This document shows, one piece after another, positions 1 through 6,651 of a stretch of DNA of 14,939 nucleotides. Below the pieces are notes generated by a model, which had not been told where the DNA came from, did no database searches, and saw only the letters and a list, made by a program, of their open reading frames with translations. The DNA comes from CAZYVA01 sp964650695 (lineage in GTDB: Bacteria > Bacillota > Clostridia > Lachnospirales > Lachnospiraceae), in NCBI GenBank assembly GCA_964650695.1, contig CAZYVA010000050.1, positions 1 to 14,939 of the forward strand, given 5' to 3'. Numbering within the stretch: position 1 is the first letter of the stretch; every line of letters begins with the position of its first letter. The position numbers and the translations under genes are program-made.

Positions 1-141
1 GGCACGACCGGCGGCACAACGGGCGGCGATACGGCCGGCGGCACGACCGGCGGCACAACGGGCGGCGATACAACCGGCGGTACGACGGGCGGCGATACGA
101 CGGGCGGTACCACCGGCGGCGACACGGCTGGCGGCACACCG
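1..141. repeat. Tandem 12/15-base GC-rich repeat
   Basis: The DNA is built from 12-base units (GGCGGCACGACC-like, encoding GGTT) alternating with 15-base units (GGCGGCGATACGGCC-like, encoding GGDTA or GGDTT). Together these give a 27-base composite unit, with an extra 12-base unit in the first copies. Third-position variation between copies (ggc/ggt, gat/gac, acg/acc/aca) shows that it is an aged coding repeat and not a fresh duplication. The array runs off the left edge. Confidence 0.85.
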
Positions 142-144
142 TAG
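1..144 (+). CDS. C-terminal end of a Gly/Thr-rich repeat protein (partial)
   Basis: The frame starting at base 1 is open to a TAG stop at 142-144 and gives 47 residues made almost only of GGTT and GGDT(T/A) units, ending in GGTP. The start and any functional domain lie outside the window. Gly/Thr/Asp low-complexity tails of this kind occur in secreted or surface proteins, but no sorting signal, membrane segment or charged tail is visible, so the location is unknown. Other frames through the repeat are also open because the DNA repeats, so the frame choice rests on the simple Gly-Thr composition and on the stop codon coinciding with the end of the repeat. It converges on the leftward glycosidase gene, with 28 bases between the two stops and no obvious terminator. 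Confidence 0.45.
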   Translation, partial: GTTGGTTGGDTAGGTTGGTTGGDTTGGTTGGDTTGGTTGGDTAGGTP

Positions 145-172
145 GGCGGCCGACGGCAGCTACCAGCGGGTT

Positions 173-1546
173 TTATTCCCTGGCCAGTTGCTGCGACGTA
201 TCCGGCATCTCTGCCGGCGCTGTAACAATGATCGCATCCGGCATATACCGTCCACGGCCGGAAACGCTGCAAGGCTTTGTGATCAATTCCCCTTTGTACC
301 ACATGACCGTTGAGCTTCCGCCGTCCAGGTTCATTCCCTGGTAAGCGTTGTATTCCTTGAGGATGCTGGCGCAGTCCGCAACGGTACCGCCAAGGCTGTA
401 GCCGACCTGCCGGCCATCGATGACAAGCAACATGAAATCCCCGGCTGCGGACTGGCCGATGGCGGTCCGCGGCTGGATGCCCATGCCGGTCGTCCCGTCA
501 ATGACGATTTCCCCATCGATAATCAGGGCAGGGTATACTTCTAAACCCCATTTATATTTTTTGGCCTTTCTTGAAGAATACGTGGAGATATTTAAGAGGT
601 TATCCTCTTTGAACCCGGCAAAACGCCAGTAACCTTTATGGGGGAATCCGTATTCCACACCGTCAAGCACCAGGGATCCCTTTACGGTTCCTCCGTTGCC
701 ATGCCCTCCTACATCCTGAAAACGGCTGGCGTTGATGGCCAGGACTGCGTTGTTTTCTTCGCCAAATTCCGTGATCTCCTGGCCGAAAGACCCAAAAGTC
801 TTGGATTTTACCAGGTCGATTTGGGAGGCGTCTTTTACAATCGCAAGCTTTCCGTGATAATCATCCTGGCTGACATCTAAAACCAGCAGGTTGTTGGCAG
901 TGTCAACAACAAGGATCGGATCCCCGGTTGGCGTCAGCAGCCCCAGTTCCCCGTCCAGATCTTCAATCAAGACATTCCCGCAGCCCTCGTTTTCAATATC
1001 ATAATGCGCATCGATATAACCTCGTGCGGATTCTGTGTCCAGTTCCCAGTACGAGGCATAAAAGGCGTCAATCCTCGACTGTGCGGCAAACGATCCCCGG
1101 CTGTCGCTGGCAATCGCCGCACTCCAAGTACTGATGAGGTCTTCCTGTTCGTCTAAGGCTTCCCTGGTATCCGCCATGACTTCATCGATAATAAATCCGG
1201 GGATGAAATATTCAGCTAACCACTGGTGGGATTTCGTACTCATTGCTGTCTCAATGTAGATCGTGCGCCATTTGGCAATGACAGGGATTTCGGAAAAGAC
1301 TGCACCGCAGTACATGGTAAGAAAGATAAGAAGCACTGCGGCGATGCGGCGCTGGCGTCTGGCACGGCGTTTGCGTTTATAATGCCTTTCCGTGATTTTC
1401 CGGCGGAAGGCCTCCTTTTGCACGGAGATTTTGTTTTTTTGAGGGAGGCGTTCGGAACGCTGCTCCTGCCTTGCGGACATTCTTGCAATATGTTTTCTTT
1501 TTGCTTCTTTTATACTTCTGGTTTTCCTTTCTGGCATCCAATCCAT
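173..1546 (-). CDS. Membrane-anchored phosphodiester glycosidase (NAGPA domain)
   Basis: A 457-residue protein. Residues 1-67 are very rich in Lys and Arg, residues about 68-86 form one hydrophobic membrane segment (AAVLLIFLTMYCGAVF), a linker follows, and residues about 245-442 form a NAGPA (phosphodiester glycosidase / exopolysaccharide biosynthesis) domain. Family hallmarks seen are AINASRF, PALIIDGEIV, QPRTAIG, LLVIDGRQ and NLDGGSSTVMW. The family removes N-acetylglucosamine or related sugars from phosphodiesters, and the bacterial substrate is inferred to be a cell-wall or exported polysaccharide outside the membrane. A TTG 63 bases upstream extends the frame but has no ribosome site, whereas the chosen ATG has AAAGGA six bases before it. 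The long basic cytoplasmic tail is unusual. It is transcribed alone, leftward, from a promoter at 1683-1712. Confidence 0.85.
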   Translation of the reverse strand: MDWMPERKTRSIKEAKRKHIARMSARQEQRSERLPQKNKISVQKEAFRRKITERHYKRKRRARRQRRIAAVLLIFLTMYCGAVFSEIPVIAKWRTIYIETAMSTKSHQWLAEYFIPGFIIDEVMADTREALDEQEDLISTWSAAIASDSRGSFAAQSRIDAFYASYWELDTESARGYIDAHYDIENEGCGNVLIEDLDGELGLLTPTGDPILVVDTANNLLVLDVSQDDYHGKLAIVKDASQIDLVKSKTFGSFGQEITEFGEENNAVLAINASRFQDVGGHGNGGTVKGSLVLDGVEYGFPHKGYWRFAGFKEDNLLNISTYSSRKAKKYKWGLEVYPALIIDGEIVIDGTTGMGIQPRTAIGQSAAGDFMLLVIDGRQVGYSLGGTVADCASILKEYNAYQGMNLDGGSSTVMWYKGELITKPCSVSGRGRYMPDAIIVTAPAEMPDTSQQLARE

Positions 1547-1637
1547 CCTTTGTCCTTTTTTTGCTTTTGCATCCGGGGGTGAATCTTTATGTAACCCAGC
1601 CCAGATCAACTGGGATAATCTTGTCAGAAAATGCCTG

Positions 1638-1666
1638 TTTGCGCCTCATTCAATGATAAGCGCAAA
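1638..1666. promoter_or_regulatory. Nested inverted repeat in the glycosidase leader
   Basis: TTTGCGC (1638-1644) pairs with GCGCAAA (1660-1666), and inside it TCATT (1646-1650) pairs with AATGA (1652-1656) around one base. It lies about 10-38 bases downstream of the predicted start of the leftward transcript. On that strand the T tract comes before the hairpin, so it is not a terminator in that direction. It could be an operator or a leader hairpin. The pairing is seen; the role is inferred. Confidence 0.5.
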
Positions 1667-1682
1667 AAAAAACACACTACTA

Positions 1683-1712
1683 CATATAACTACAGATTGC
1701 CCCAAATGTCAA
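1683..1712 (-). promoter_or_regulatory. Promoter of the phosphodiester glycosidase gene
   Basis: Reading leftward, a perfect -35 box TTGACA (1712-1707) is followed after 18 bases by TATATG (1688-1683), a fair -10 box. Transcription would start near 1676, giving a leader of about 130 bases before the ATG at 1546. Confidence 0.6.
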
Positions 1713-1752
1713 GATATGCAGGTGAATTTATTTCGACCAGAGTTATGAAGCA

Positions 1753-1808
1753 GGCCCCTCCCCTTGCAAACCACAGAAGGCGGTCTGTGGCTTGCAAGGG
1801 GAGGGGCC
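1753..1808. repeat. 56-base near-perfect GC-rich hairpin
   Basis: The left arm of 17 bases (1753-1769, beginning GGCCCCTCCCC) pairs perfectly with 1792-1808. After one mismatch (A1770/C1791), a further six pairs (CCACAG 1771-1776 with CTGTGG 1785-1790) close an eight-base loop. Neither side has a T tract, so it is not a typical intrinsic terminator. It resembles a REP/MITE-like palindromic element or a very stable RNA hairpin. It lies beside a second hairpin, within a region lacking genes. Confidence 0.75.
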
Positions 1809-1826
1809 GTAAATGGTAACAAAGTA

Positions 1827-1864
1827 ACAGCCCGTTCGATTCTTTTTTCTCTCGAACGGGCTGT
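1827..1864 (-). terminator. 13-bp hairpin, possible leftward terminator
   Basis: ACAGCCCGTTCGA (1827-1839) pairs perfectly with 1852-1864 around a 12-base pyrimidine-rich loop. Read leftward, the stem is followed by TTACTTTGTT, a broken U-rich tract, which suits a moderate intrinsic terminator. Read rightward it is followed by CAATGAATTT, which does not. It would stop a transcript started at the 2110-2138 promoter. Confidence 0.45.
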
Positions 1865-2109
1865 CAATGAATTTCCAGTAATTTCATTTTATACACCTTC
1901 GGCTTTCTTAAATTTTGATTTGAGGCTTTCCTATGCCATCGGACTGCACCTCTTTTCCTCATCTCAGCCGGATAACATCTCTCAAGCCATCGGACCGCCC
2001 TCCATCTTTTTGTCTGACAATCGAATCGAACCATCTGAACATCCACTTTTTTTCTCTCAGGAATAAATTTCCTCTATCTTTGTCCGTGTTCTTTTCTTTT
2101 GTTGTGAAT

Positions 2110-2138
2110 AGGATAACTCTTTTTGTGGGCAATGTCAA
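2110..2138 (-). promoter_or_regulatory. Orphan leftward promoter
   Basis: Reading leftward, TTGACA (2138-2133) is followed after exactly 17 bases by TATCCT (2115-2110), four of six matches to the -10 consensus. A-rich DNA lies just upstream of it. The predicted start is near 2103. No convincing gene follows before the hairpin at 1864-1827, so it may drive a small RNA or short peptide, or serve as a distal promoter for the glycosidase gene. Confidence 0.5.
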
Positions 2139-2249
2139 TAGTTTTTTTAAAATTTTTTCAATTTTTTTGTTACTATTGTTACTTTCGCGGACGGTTTGAA
2201 ATAGATACACAGACTCGTCGTACATCCTGTCATGAGTTAACCGAAAATC

Positions 2250-2277
2250 CAAAAATCTTCCCGCGAGAGGATTTTTG
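2250..2277. promoter_or_regulatory. 11-bp stem-loop upstream of the deacetylase promoter
   Basis: CAAAAATCTTC (2250-2260) pairs with GAGGATTTTTG (2267-2277), with one G-T pair, around the loop CCGCGA. It abuts the -35 region of the deacetylase promoter, so it could be an operator. The T-rich right arm could also make it a weak terminator. Confidence 0.45.
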
Positions 2278-2306
2278 TCTATTTGGCCCCGGCATCATCA
2301 TATAAT
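2277..2306 (+). promoter_or_regulatory. Promoter of the PdaB-like gene, possibly sporulation sigma-E type
   Basis: A TATAAT lies at 2301-2306 within CATATAAT (2299-2306). No good sigma-A -35 box is found 16-18 bases upstream. GTCTATT (2277-2283), 15 bases before CATATAAT, resembles the sigma-E pattern in which -35 contains ATA/ATT and -10 resembles CATACAAT. Bacillus subtilis pdaB is described as mother-cell (sigma-E) expressed, so this fits the gene. The sigma assignment is inference. Confidence 0.4.
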
Positions 2307-2335
2307 ACAAAGAATCAATGCGGGGGTTTTATTTT

Positions 2336-3121
2336 ATGAAGGTTGGAAGCAGGCAGATGCAGCAATGGCGGGCAAAGGGGATCTTTCTGGCGGTTCTTGG
2401 GATGGCGCTGTTTGGTTCCTGGCAATATCTTTCGGATACTGTGAGCGTGTCGAGCAATGTAAACGGCAAGGAGCTTCCTGTTTACTGCGTCCAGACGGAT
2501 GAAAAGAAAGTAGCGCTTAGTTTTGACGCGGCTTGGGGGAATGACGACACAGCTAAAATACTTGAGATTTTGAAGCAGTATGGTGTCCGCGCCACTTTTT
2601 TTATGACAGGGGGATGGGTGGAATCTTATCCGGATGATGTAAAAGCCATCCAACAGGCCGGGCATGACCTTGGCAACCACAGTGAAAGCCACAAGAATAT
2701 GTCCCAGCTTTCAAAAGACGAGCAGACGCAGGAGCTGATGGAAGTCCATGAAAAAGTCAGGGATCTGACCGGGGTGGAGATGGAGCTGTTCCGCCCGCCC
2801 TATGGGGACTACGACGATACGGTCGTGCTGAACGCAAAAGAAAATGGATATTATACGATCCAGTGGGATGTGGACAGCCTGGACTGGAAAGATTACGGAA
2901 CCGAAAATATCATCACCACGATCCTGAACCATAAAAACCTGGGGAATGGCTCTATCATCCTGTGCCATAACGGGGCAAAATATACCCCGGATGCACTGGG
3001 TTCTGTCATCGAAGGGCTTCGGAAGAAAGGATATGAGCTTGTCCCGATATCAGAGTTGATTTATAAGGAGGACTATCACATGGACGTCACCGGAAGGCAG
3101 ATACCGGATCCCGCCCATTAA
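2336..3121 (+). CDS. PdaB-like polysaccharide deacetylase, membrane-anchored
   Basis: A 261-residue NodB-family deacetylase with one N-terminal membrane segment (about residues 14-31) and an extracytoplasmic catalytic domain (about 57-245). The NodB motifs are present: LSFDAAWG (catalytic-base Asp64), HSESH with metal-binding His115 and His119, RPPYG (153-157), DVDSLDW (178-184) and LCHNG with His211. Usual NodB enzymes have FDDG in the first motif. The FDxxWG form seen here, which lacks the second Asp, is typical of the PdaB branch. The family deacetylates peptidoglycan or related glycans, and PdaB is linked to spore cortex maintenance. An upstream in-frame ATG at 2318 sits only about five bases after the predicted transcript start, so the ATG at 2336, preceded by GGGGG, is preferred. 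Its stop is 19 bases from the converging pduL stop. Confidence 0.85.
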   Translation: MKVGSRQMQQWRAKGIFLAVLGMALFGSWQYLSDTVSVSSNVNGKELPVYCVQTDEKKVALSFDAAWGNDDTAKILEILKQYGVRATFFMTGGWVESYPDDVKAIQQAGHDLGNHSESHKNMSQLSKDEQTQELMEVHEKVRDLTGVEMELFRPPYGDYDDTVVLNAKENGYYTIQWDVDSLDWKDYGTENIITTILNHKNLGNGSIILCHNGAKYTPDALGSVIEGLRKKGYELVPISELIYKEDYHMDVTGRQIPDPAH

Positions 3122-3140
3122 AATGGCCGCGCATCGCCGC

Positions 3141-3785
3141 TTACAGCCGGTTGATCCCGTTTCGCAGCTCTTCCGCGAGTTTCTGCAAATCCCCGGAATG
3201 CCCGCCGAACAGTTTGAGCAGGACCCCTGTAGGGTTTTCCATGCCGGCAAAAGCATTGGCCTCGTCTGTGTCTACATGCATGGCCAGGGAAAAAGAGGGG
3301 CTGACGCGGACGATCACATCCGCGAAAATCAAGGAGCGCTCAAAGCTTTCTGTGATGACAAAGACTTCCTCGTTGTCTTTCACACCCATCTGTATGGCCT
3401 GCACAGGGGTCATATGGATGTGGCGTTTGGCGACAATGACGCCGTGGTCGATTTTCAGCTCGCCATTGGCGCCGGCCAGGATGCAGCCGGGGGTGCCTTT
3501 TGTGTCGCCGGATTGGCGGATGACGCCGGGGATGCCGAGTTTCCTGGAATCTGTCATGGAGATCTCCACTTGTGTCTCTTTACGGAACGGGCCGAGTACC
3601 GCCACATTTTCAAAGGCATCTTTTACACCTTTGACCGTCAGCCTTTCTTCGCATACATACTGCCCCGGCTGGCTTAACTCGGCTTTGAAGGTCAGTTCCT
3701 TTCCTTTCCCGAACAGTATTTCAAAATCTTCCCGGCATAAATGGATATGCCGCGCGCTTGTCTCGATTGGTATTGCAAGTCCCAT
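3141..3785 (-). CDS. pduL: Phosphate propanoyltransferase PduL
   Basis: A 215-residue PduL-type phosphotransacylase that exchanges CoA and phosphate on acyl groups (acetyl- or propanoyl-CoA to acyl phosphate). Both halves of the duplicated fold show the zinc-site signatures SARHIHL (His13, His15) and KRHIHM (His122, His124), and the conserved MHVDTDEANA (His170) is present. The ATG at 3785 has a strong GGAAAGGG site seven bases upstream. An upstream TTG at 3845 lies inside the -35 box of the promoter and is rejected. With the ATG start there is no N-terminal encapsulation peptide, and no microcompartment shell or aldehyde/alcohol dehydrogenase gene is nearby. A free cytosolic enzyme working with an acetate or propionate kinase encoded elsewhere is therefore likely. 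It is a single-gene unit, divergent from polA. Confidence 0.92.
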   Translation of the reverse strand: MGLAIPIETSARHIHLCREDFEILFGKGKELTFKAELSQPGQYVCEERLTVKGVKDAFENVAVLGPFRKETQVEISMTDSRKLGIPGVIRQSGDTKGTPGCILAGANGELKIDHGVIVAKRHIHMTPVQAIQMGVKDNEEVFVITESFERSLIFADVIVRVSPSFSLAMHVDTDEANAFAGMENPTGVLLKLFGGHSGDLQKLAEELRNGINRL

Positions 3786-3816
3786 ATCTTCGCCCTTTCC
3801 TGTATCTGGTACACCT

Positions 3817-3845
3817 ATTCTAGCAGAGTGCAGCCGGGTTTTCAA
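3817..3845 (-). promoter_or_regulatory. pduL promoter
   Basis: Reading leftward, TTGAAA (3845-3840), a 17-base spacer and TAGAAT (3822-3817) give five of six matches in each box. The start is predicted near 3810, 25 bases before the ATG. Confidence 0.75.
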
Positions 3846-3870
3846 TCAAAAAACAAGATTTGGAAAGGGC

Positions 3871-3899
3871 TTTCAAAAAAGAAAGAAATGGTGTATAGT
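3871..3899 (+). promoter_or_regulatory. Possible polA promoter
   Basis: TATAGT (3894-3899) is a good -10 box. The -35 position 17 bases upstream (3871-3876, TTTCAA) is weak. A short inverted repeat GAAAG-gg-CTTTC (3863-3874) overlaps the -35 region and lies between this promoter and the divergent pduL promoter. Confidence 0.4.
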
Positions 3900-3949
3900 A
3901 TGGAAATAGATGGACAGACGCGGACGGTTACGGATGGAGAACAACCTTT

Positions 3950-6554
3950 ATGGATGGGAAAATAGTCTTGATTGACGGACACAGTATTTTAAACAGGGCT
4001 TTTTATGGCCTGCCGGATTTGACAAATGCGGACGGGCTTCATACGAACGCGGTCTATGGGTTTTTGAACATCCTGTTTAAAATCCTGGAGGAGGAGCGGC
4101 CGGACTACTTGACGGTAGCGTTTGACGTCCACGCGCCGACGTTCCGCCATAAGATCTATGAAGCATATAAGGGGACCCGGAAGCCGATGGCGGAGGAACT
4201 GCGCCAGCAGGTGCCTGTGATGAAAGAGGTGCTGCAGGCGATGTGTGTGAAGACCATCGAGCAGGCCGGGCTGGAAGCGGACGATTTGCTTGGGACGCTT
4301 TCCAGGCGGGCGCTGGCGGCGGGGCTTTCGGTGTCGGTCATTTCCGGGGACCGGGATTTGCTGCAGCTTGCGACCGATCAGGTCAAGATCCGCATCCCAA
4401 AGACAAAGCGGGGGCATACAGAGGTAGAAGATTACTACGCGGCGGACGTGCTGGAAAAATACCAGGTGACGCCGACAGAGTTTGTTGATTTAAAGGCATT
4501 GATGGGAGATGCCTCGGATAATATCCCCGGCGTGCCGGGGATCGGGGAGAAGACGGCGGCAAAACTGATCGCCCAATATCATTCGATCGAAAACGCCCAC
4601 GCCCACATTGATGAGATCCAACCGGCGCGGACGCAGAATGCGCTGCGGGAACACTGGGATCTGGCAGTGATGAGCAAGGAACTGGCAGCGATCCGTTTGG
4701 ATGCGGATTTCCCTTATGATTTTGAGGACGCAAAAATGGGGAACCTTTATACGCAAGAAGCGTATGGATGGTTCCAAAAGCTGCAGTTCCGGAACATGCT
4801 GAAGCGTTTTGATTTCCAAAACCCCGCGCACAGCGTGGAGGATGGTTTCCATATCCTCCGAAGCAGGAAGGACGCGGAAGCGCTGCTTGAAAAAGCGGGA
4901 AAAGCGGCGTGTATCGGCGTTTCGTTGTTTAAAAACACGGAAAACGTCCTGCCTTTATTTGCAGCCGGGGCGGAGTTTGGCGGAATCGCGGTCAGCCTCC
5001 CGGACGGGGAGACGGGCTGTATATTCTGCGGGGATGAGATCACGGCCCCGTGGCTCTTAGGGAAACTCAGCCAGGCGGCAGCGTCCTGCGGACGGTTTGC
5101 GGTGTTTGATCTGAAGTCCCATTTAAAAGAGATCCAGATCCAAAAGAGGGAAAACTGTTTTGACGCCATGGTGGCAGCGTATTTATTGAACCCGCTAAAA
5201 AGCAGCTACACCTATGAAGATATATTGAGCGACGATCTGGGCATCCTTTTAGATGGGAAATCCGATCCTTCGATCCAGCATTGCTATGAGGCTTACGCGG
5301 CGATGGCGGGGAGTGGGCGGCTGCTGGAAAAGCTGCGGGAGACGCGGATGGACCATCTGTTTTTTGAGATCGAGATGCCGCTGGTGTTTGTACTCTTTGA
5401 GATGGAACAGGCGGGCGTCCGGGTAAAGAAAGAGGAGCTGCGATCCTATGGGGAGCGGCTTGGGGAAAAGATCCAGGAACTGGAGCAGGAGATTTACCGG
5501 GAAGCGGGGGAAGCGTTCAATATCAACTCCCCGAAGCAGCTTGGCGTGATCCTGTTTGAGAAAATGAAGATCCCCGGCGGAAGGAAGACGAAAACCGGCT
5601 ATTCCACGGCAGCGGACGTGCTGGAAAAACTGGCGCCGGACTATCCGATCATCCGGGGCATCCTGGAGTACCGTCAGTACGCGAAGCTGAAATCCACTTA
5701 CGCGGACGGGCTTGCGAATTATATCTGTGAGGACGGGCGGATCCATGGGAAGTTCCATCAGACGATCACCGCCACCGGAAGGCTCAGCAGCGCGGAGCCG
5801 AACCTCCAGAATATCCCGGTACGGATGGAGCTGGGAAGGCTGATCCGTAAGGTATTCGTGCCGGAGGACGGGTACNNNNNNNNNNTCCCAGATTGAGCTG
5901 CGGGTGCTGGCGCATTGCTCTGGGGACGAGAACCTGATTGCCGCTTACCGGGAAGAGGCGGACATCCACCGGATCACCGCCTCCCAGGTTTTCCACGTCC
6001 CGTTTGAGGATGTGACGCCCTTGCAGAGGCGGAATGCCAAGGCGGTGAATTTTGGCATTGTGTACGGCATCAGTTCCTTCGGGCTGAGCCAGGATCTGAG
6101 CATTACGAGGAAGGATGCGGCAAATTATATCGAAGATTATTTCGCGACTTATCCTGGGATCAAAAAATTCCTGGATGAGTCCGTGCGGTCAGCGAAAAAG
6201 AACGGGTACGCGGTTACCCTGTTCGGGCGGCGCAGGCCGATACCGGAACTGTCATCAAGCAATTTTACGCAGCGTTCCTTTGGGGAGCGTGTGGCGATGA
6301 ATTCCCCTATCCAGGGGACGGCGGCGGATATTATCAAGATTGCGATGATTGGCGTGGCCAGGAGGCTGGAAGAGGAAAATTTAAAATCCCGCCTGGTTTT
6401 ACAGGTCCATGACGAGCTTTTGGTTGAAGCCTGGAAGCCGGAAACGGGACGGGTGAAGCAGATTGTGAAAGAGGAAATGGAGCAGGCGGCCAGCCTTTCG
6501 GTGGCTTTGGAAGTGGATATGCATACCGGGGGCAGTTGGTATGAAGCAAAGTAA
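3950..6554 (+). CDS. polA: DNA polymerase I (gene interrupted by an assembly gap)
   Basis: Full-length PolA of about 870 residues once the gap is allowed for: 642 codons before the Ns and 222 after. It fills gaps and removes primers in replication and repair. Residues 1 to about 290 are the 5'-3' nuclease (LIDGHSILNRAFYGL, GLEADDLLG, VISGDRDLLQL, GDASDNIPGVPGIGEKTA). Residues about 300-465 are the 3'-5' exonuclease fold with its metal ligands lost: no DxE is present, and KSHLK stands where NLKYD is expected. The polymerase follows, with TATGRLSSAEPNLQNIP, motif B RRNAKAVNFGIVYG and motif C VHDELLVEA. Motif A is cut: the sequence stops after EDGY and resumes at SQIELRVLAH in another frame. The ATG at 3950 has GGAG ten bases upstream. 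It is probably first in an operon with coaE. Confidence 0.95.
5876..5885. other. Run of ten Ns (assembly gap) in polA motif A
   Basis: Ten undetermined bases. The frame before the run is that of codon 643, while the frame after it is shifted by one. PolA proteins normally have about seven residues (ending DADY) between GY and SQIELR, so about 21 bases are expected and the run is a placeholder of arbitrary length. Confidence 0.95.
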
Positions 6555-6651
6555 ACCTCTATACCACGCGGTGCAGCAGCGCCACGGCATGGAACGTAGG
6601 GGTTTGCGGTGGGGAAACTACAAAAGAGCGGTCAGGGAGGCGTAAGGTACG

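Larger units (their letters stand above)
1547..2335. other. Long gene-poor intergenic region between divergent genes
   Basis: This stretch separates the leftward glycosidase gene from the rightward deacetylase gene. It holds the glycosidase promoter and a dyad in its leader, two strong hairpins (1753-1808 and 1827-1864), a leftward promoter with no obvious gene (2110-2138), very A/T-rich DNA (about 2140-2185), a stem-loop (2250-2277) and the deacetylase promoter. A 60-codon leftward frame at 1864-2046 is the only open frame placed between a promoter and a hairpin. It has a poor ribosome site and no recognisable motif, so I do not call it a gene. Confidence 0.7.

Noticed and set aside
1..141. 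CRISPR-like spaced repeats
   Set aside because: Units are contiguous 12- and 15-base coding repeats with no unique spacers.
1865..2103. Words like AGAGGTGC and GCCGAAGG on the minus strand suggesting a lysine riboswitch
   Set aside because: Only two short words match. The spacing is too small and the other conserved lysine-riboswitch blocks are missing.
1959..2252. 97-codon leftward open frame
   Set aside because: Its start lies upstream of the orphan promoter, it has no ribosome site, and the residues show no family features.
3151..3909. 252-codon plus-strand frame across pduL
   Set aside because: It is the antisense shadow of pduL. The pduL strand has zinc-site motifs, a ribosome site and a promoter.
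5887..6554. Separate 3' polA fragment or true frameshifted pseudogene
   Set aside because: The frame change coincides exactly with the Ns, and the flanks join normally in PolA when about 21 bases are allowed.
6541..6645. 34-codon frame overlapping the polA stop and ending just before coaE
   Set aside because: No conserved motif, low-complexity basic composition, and it lies where a ribosome site for coaE is needed. Chance is the simplest explanation.
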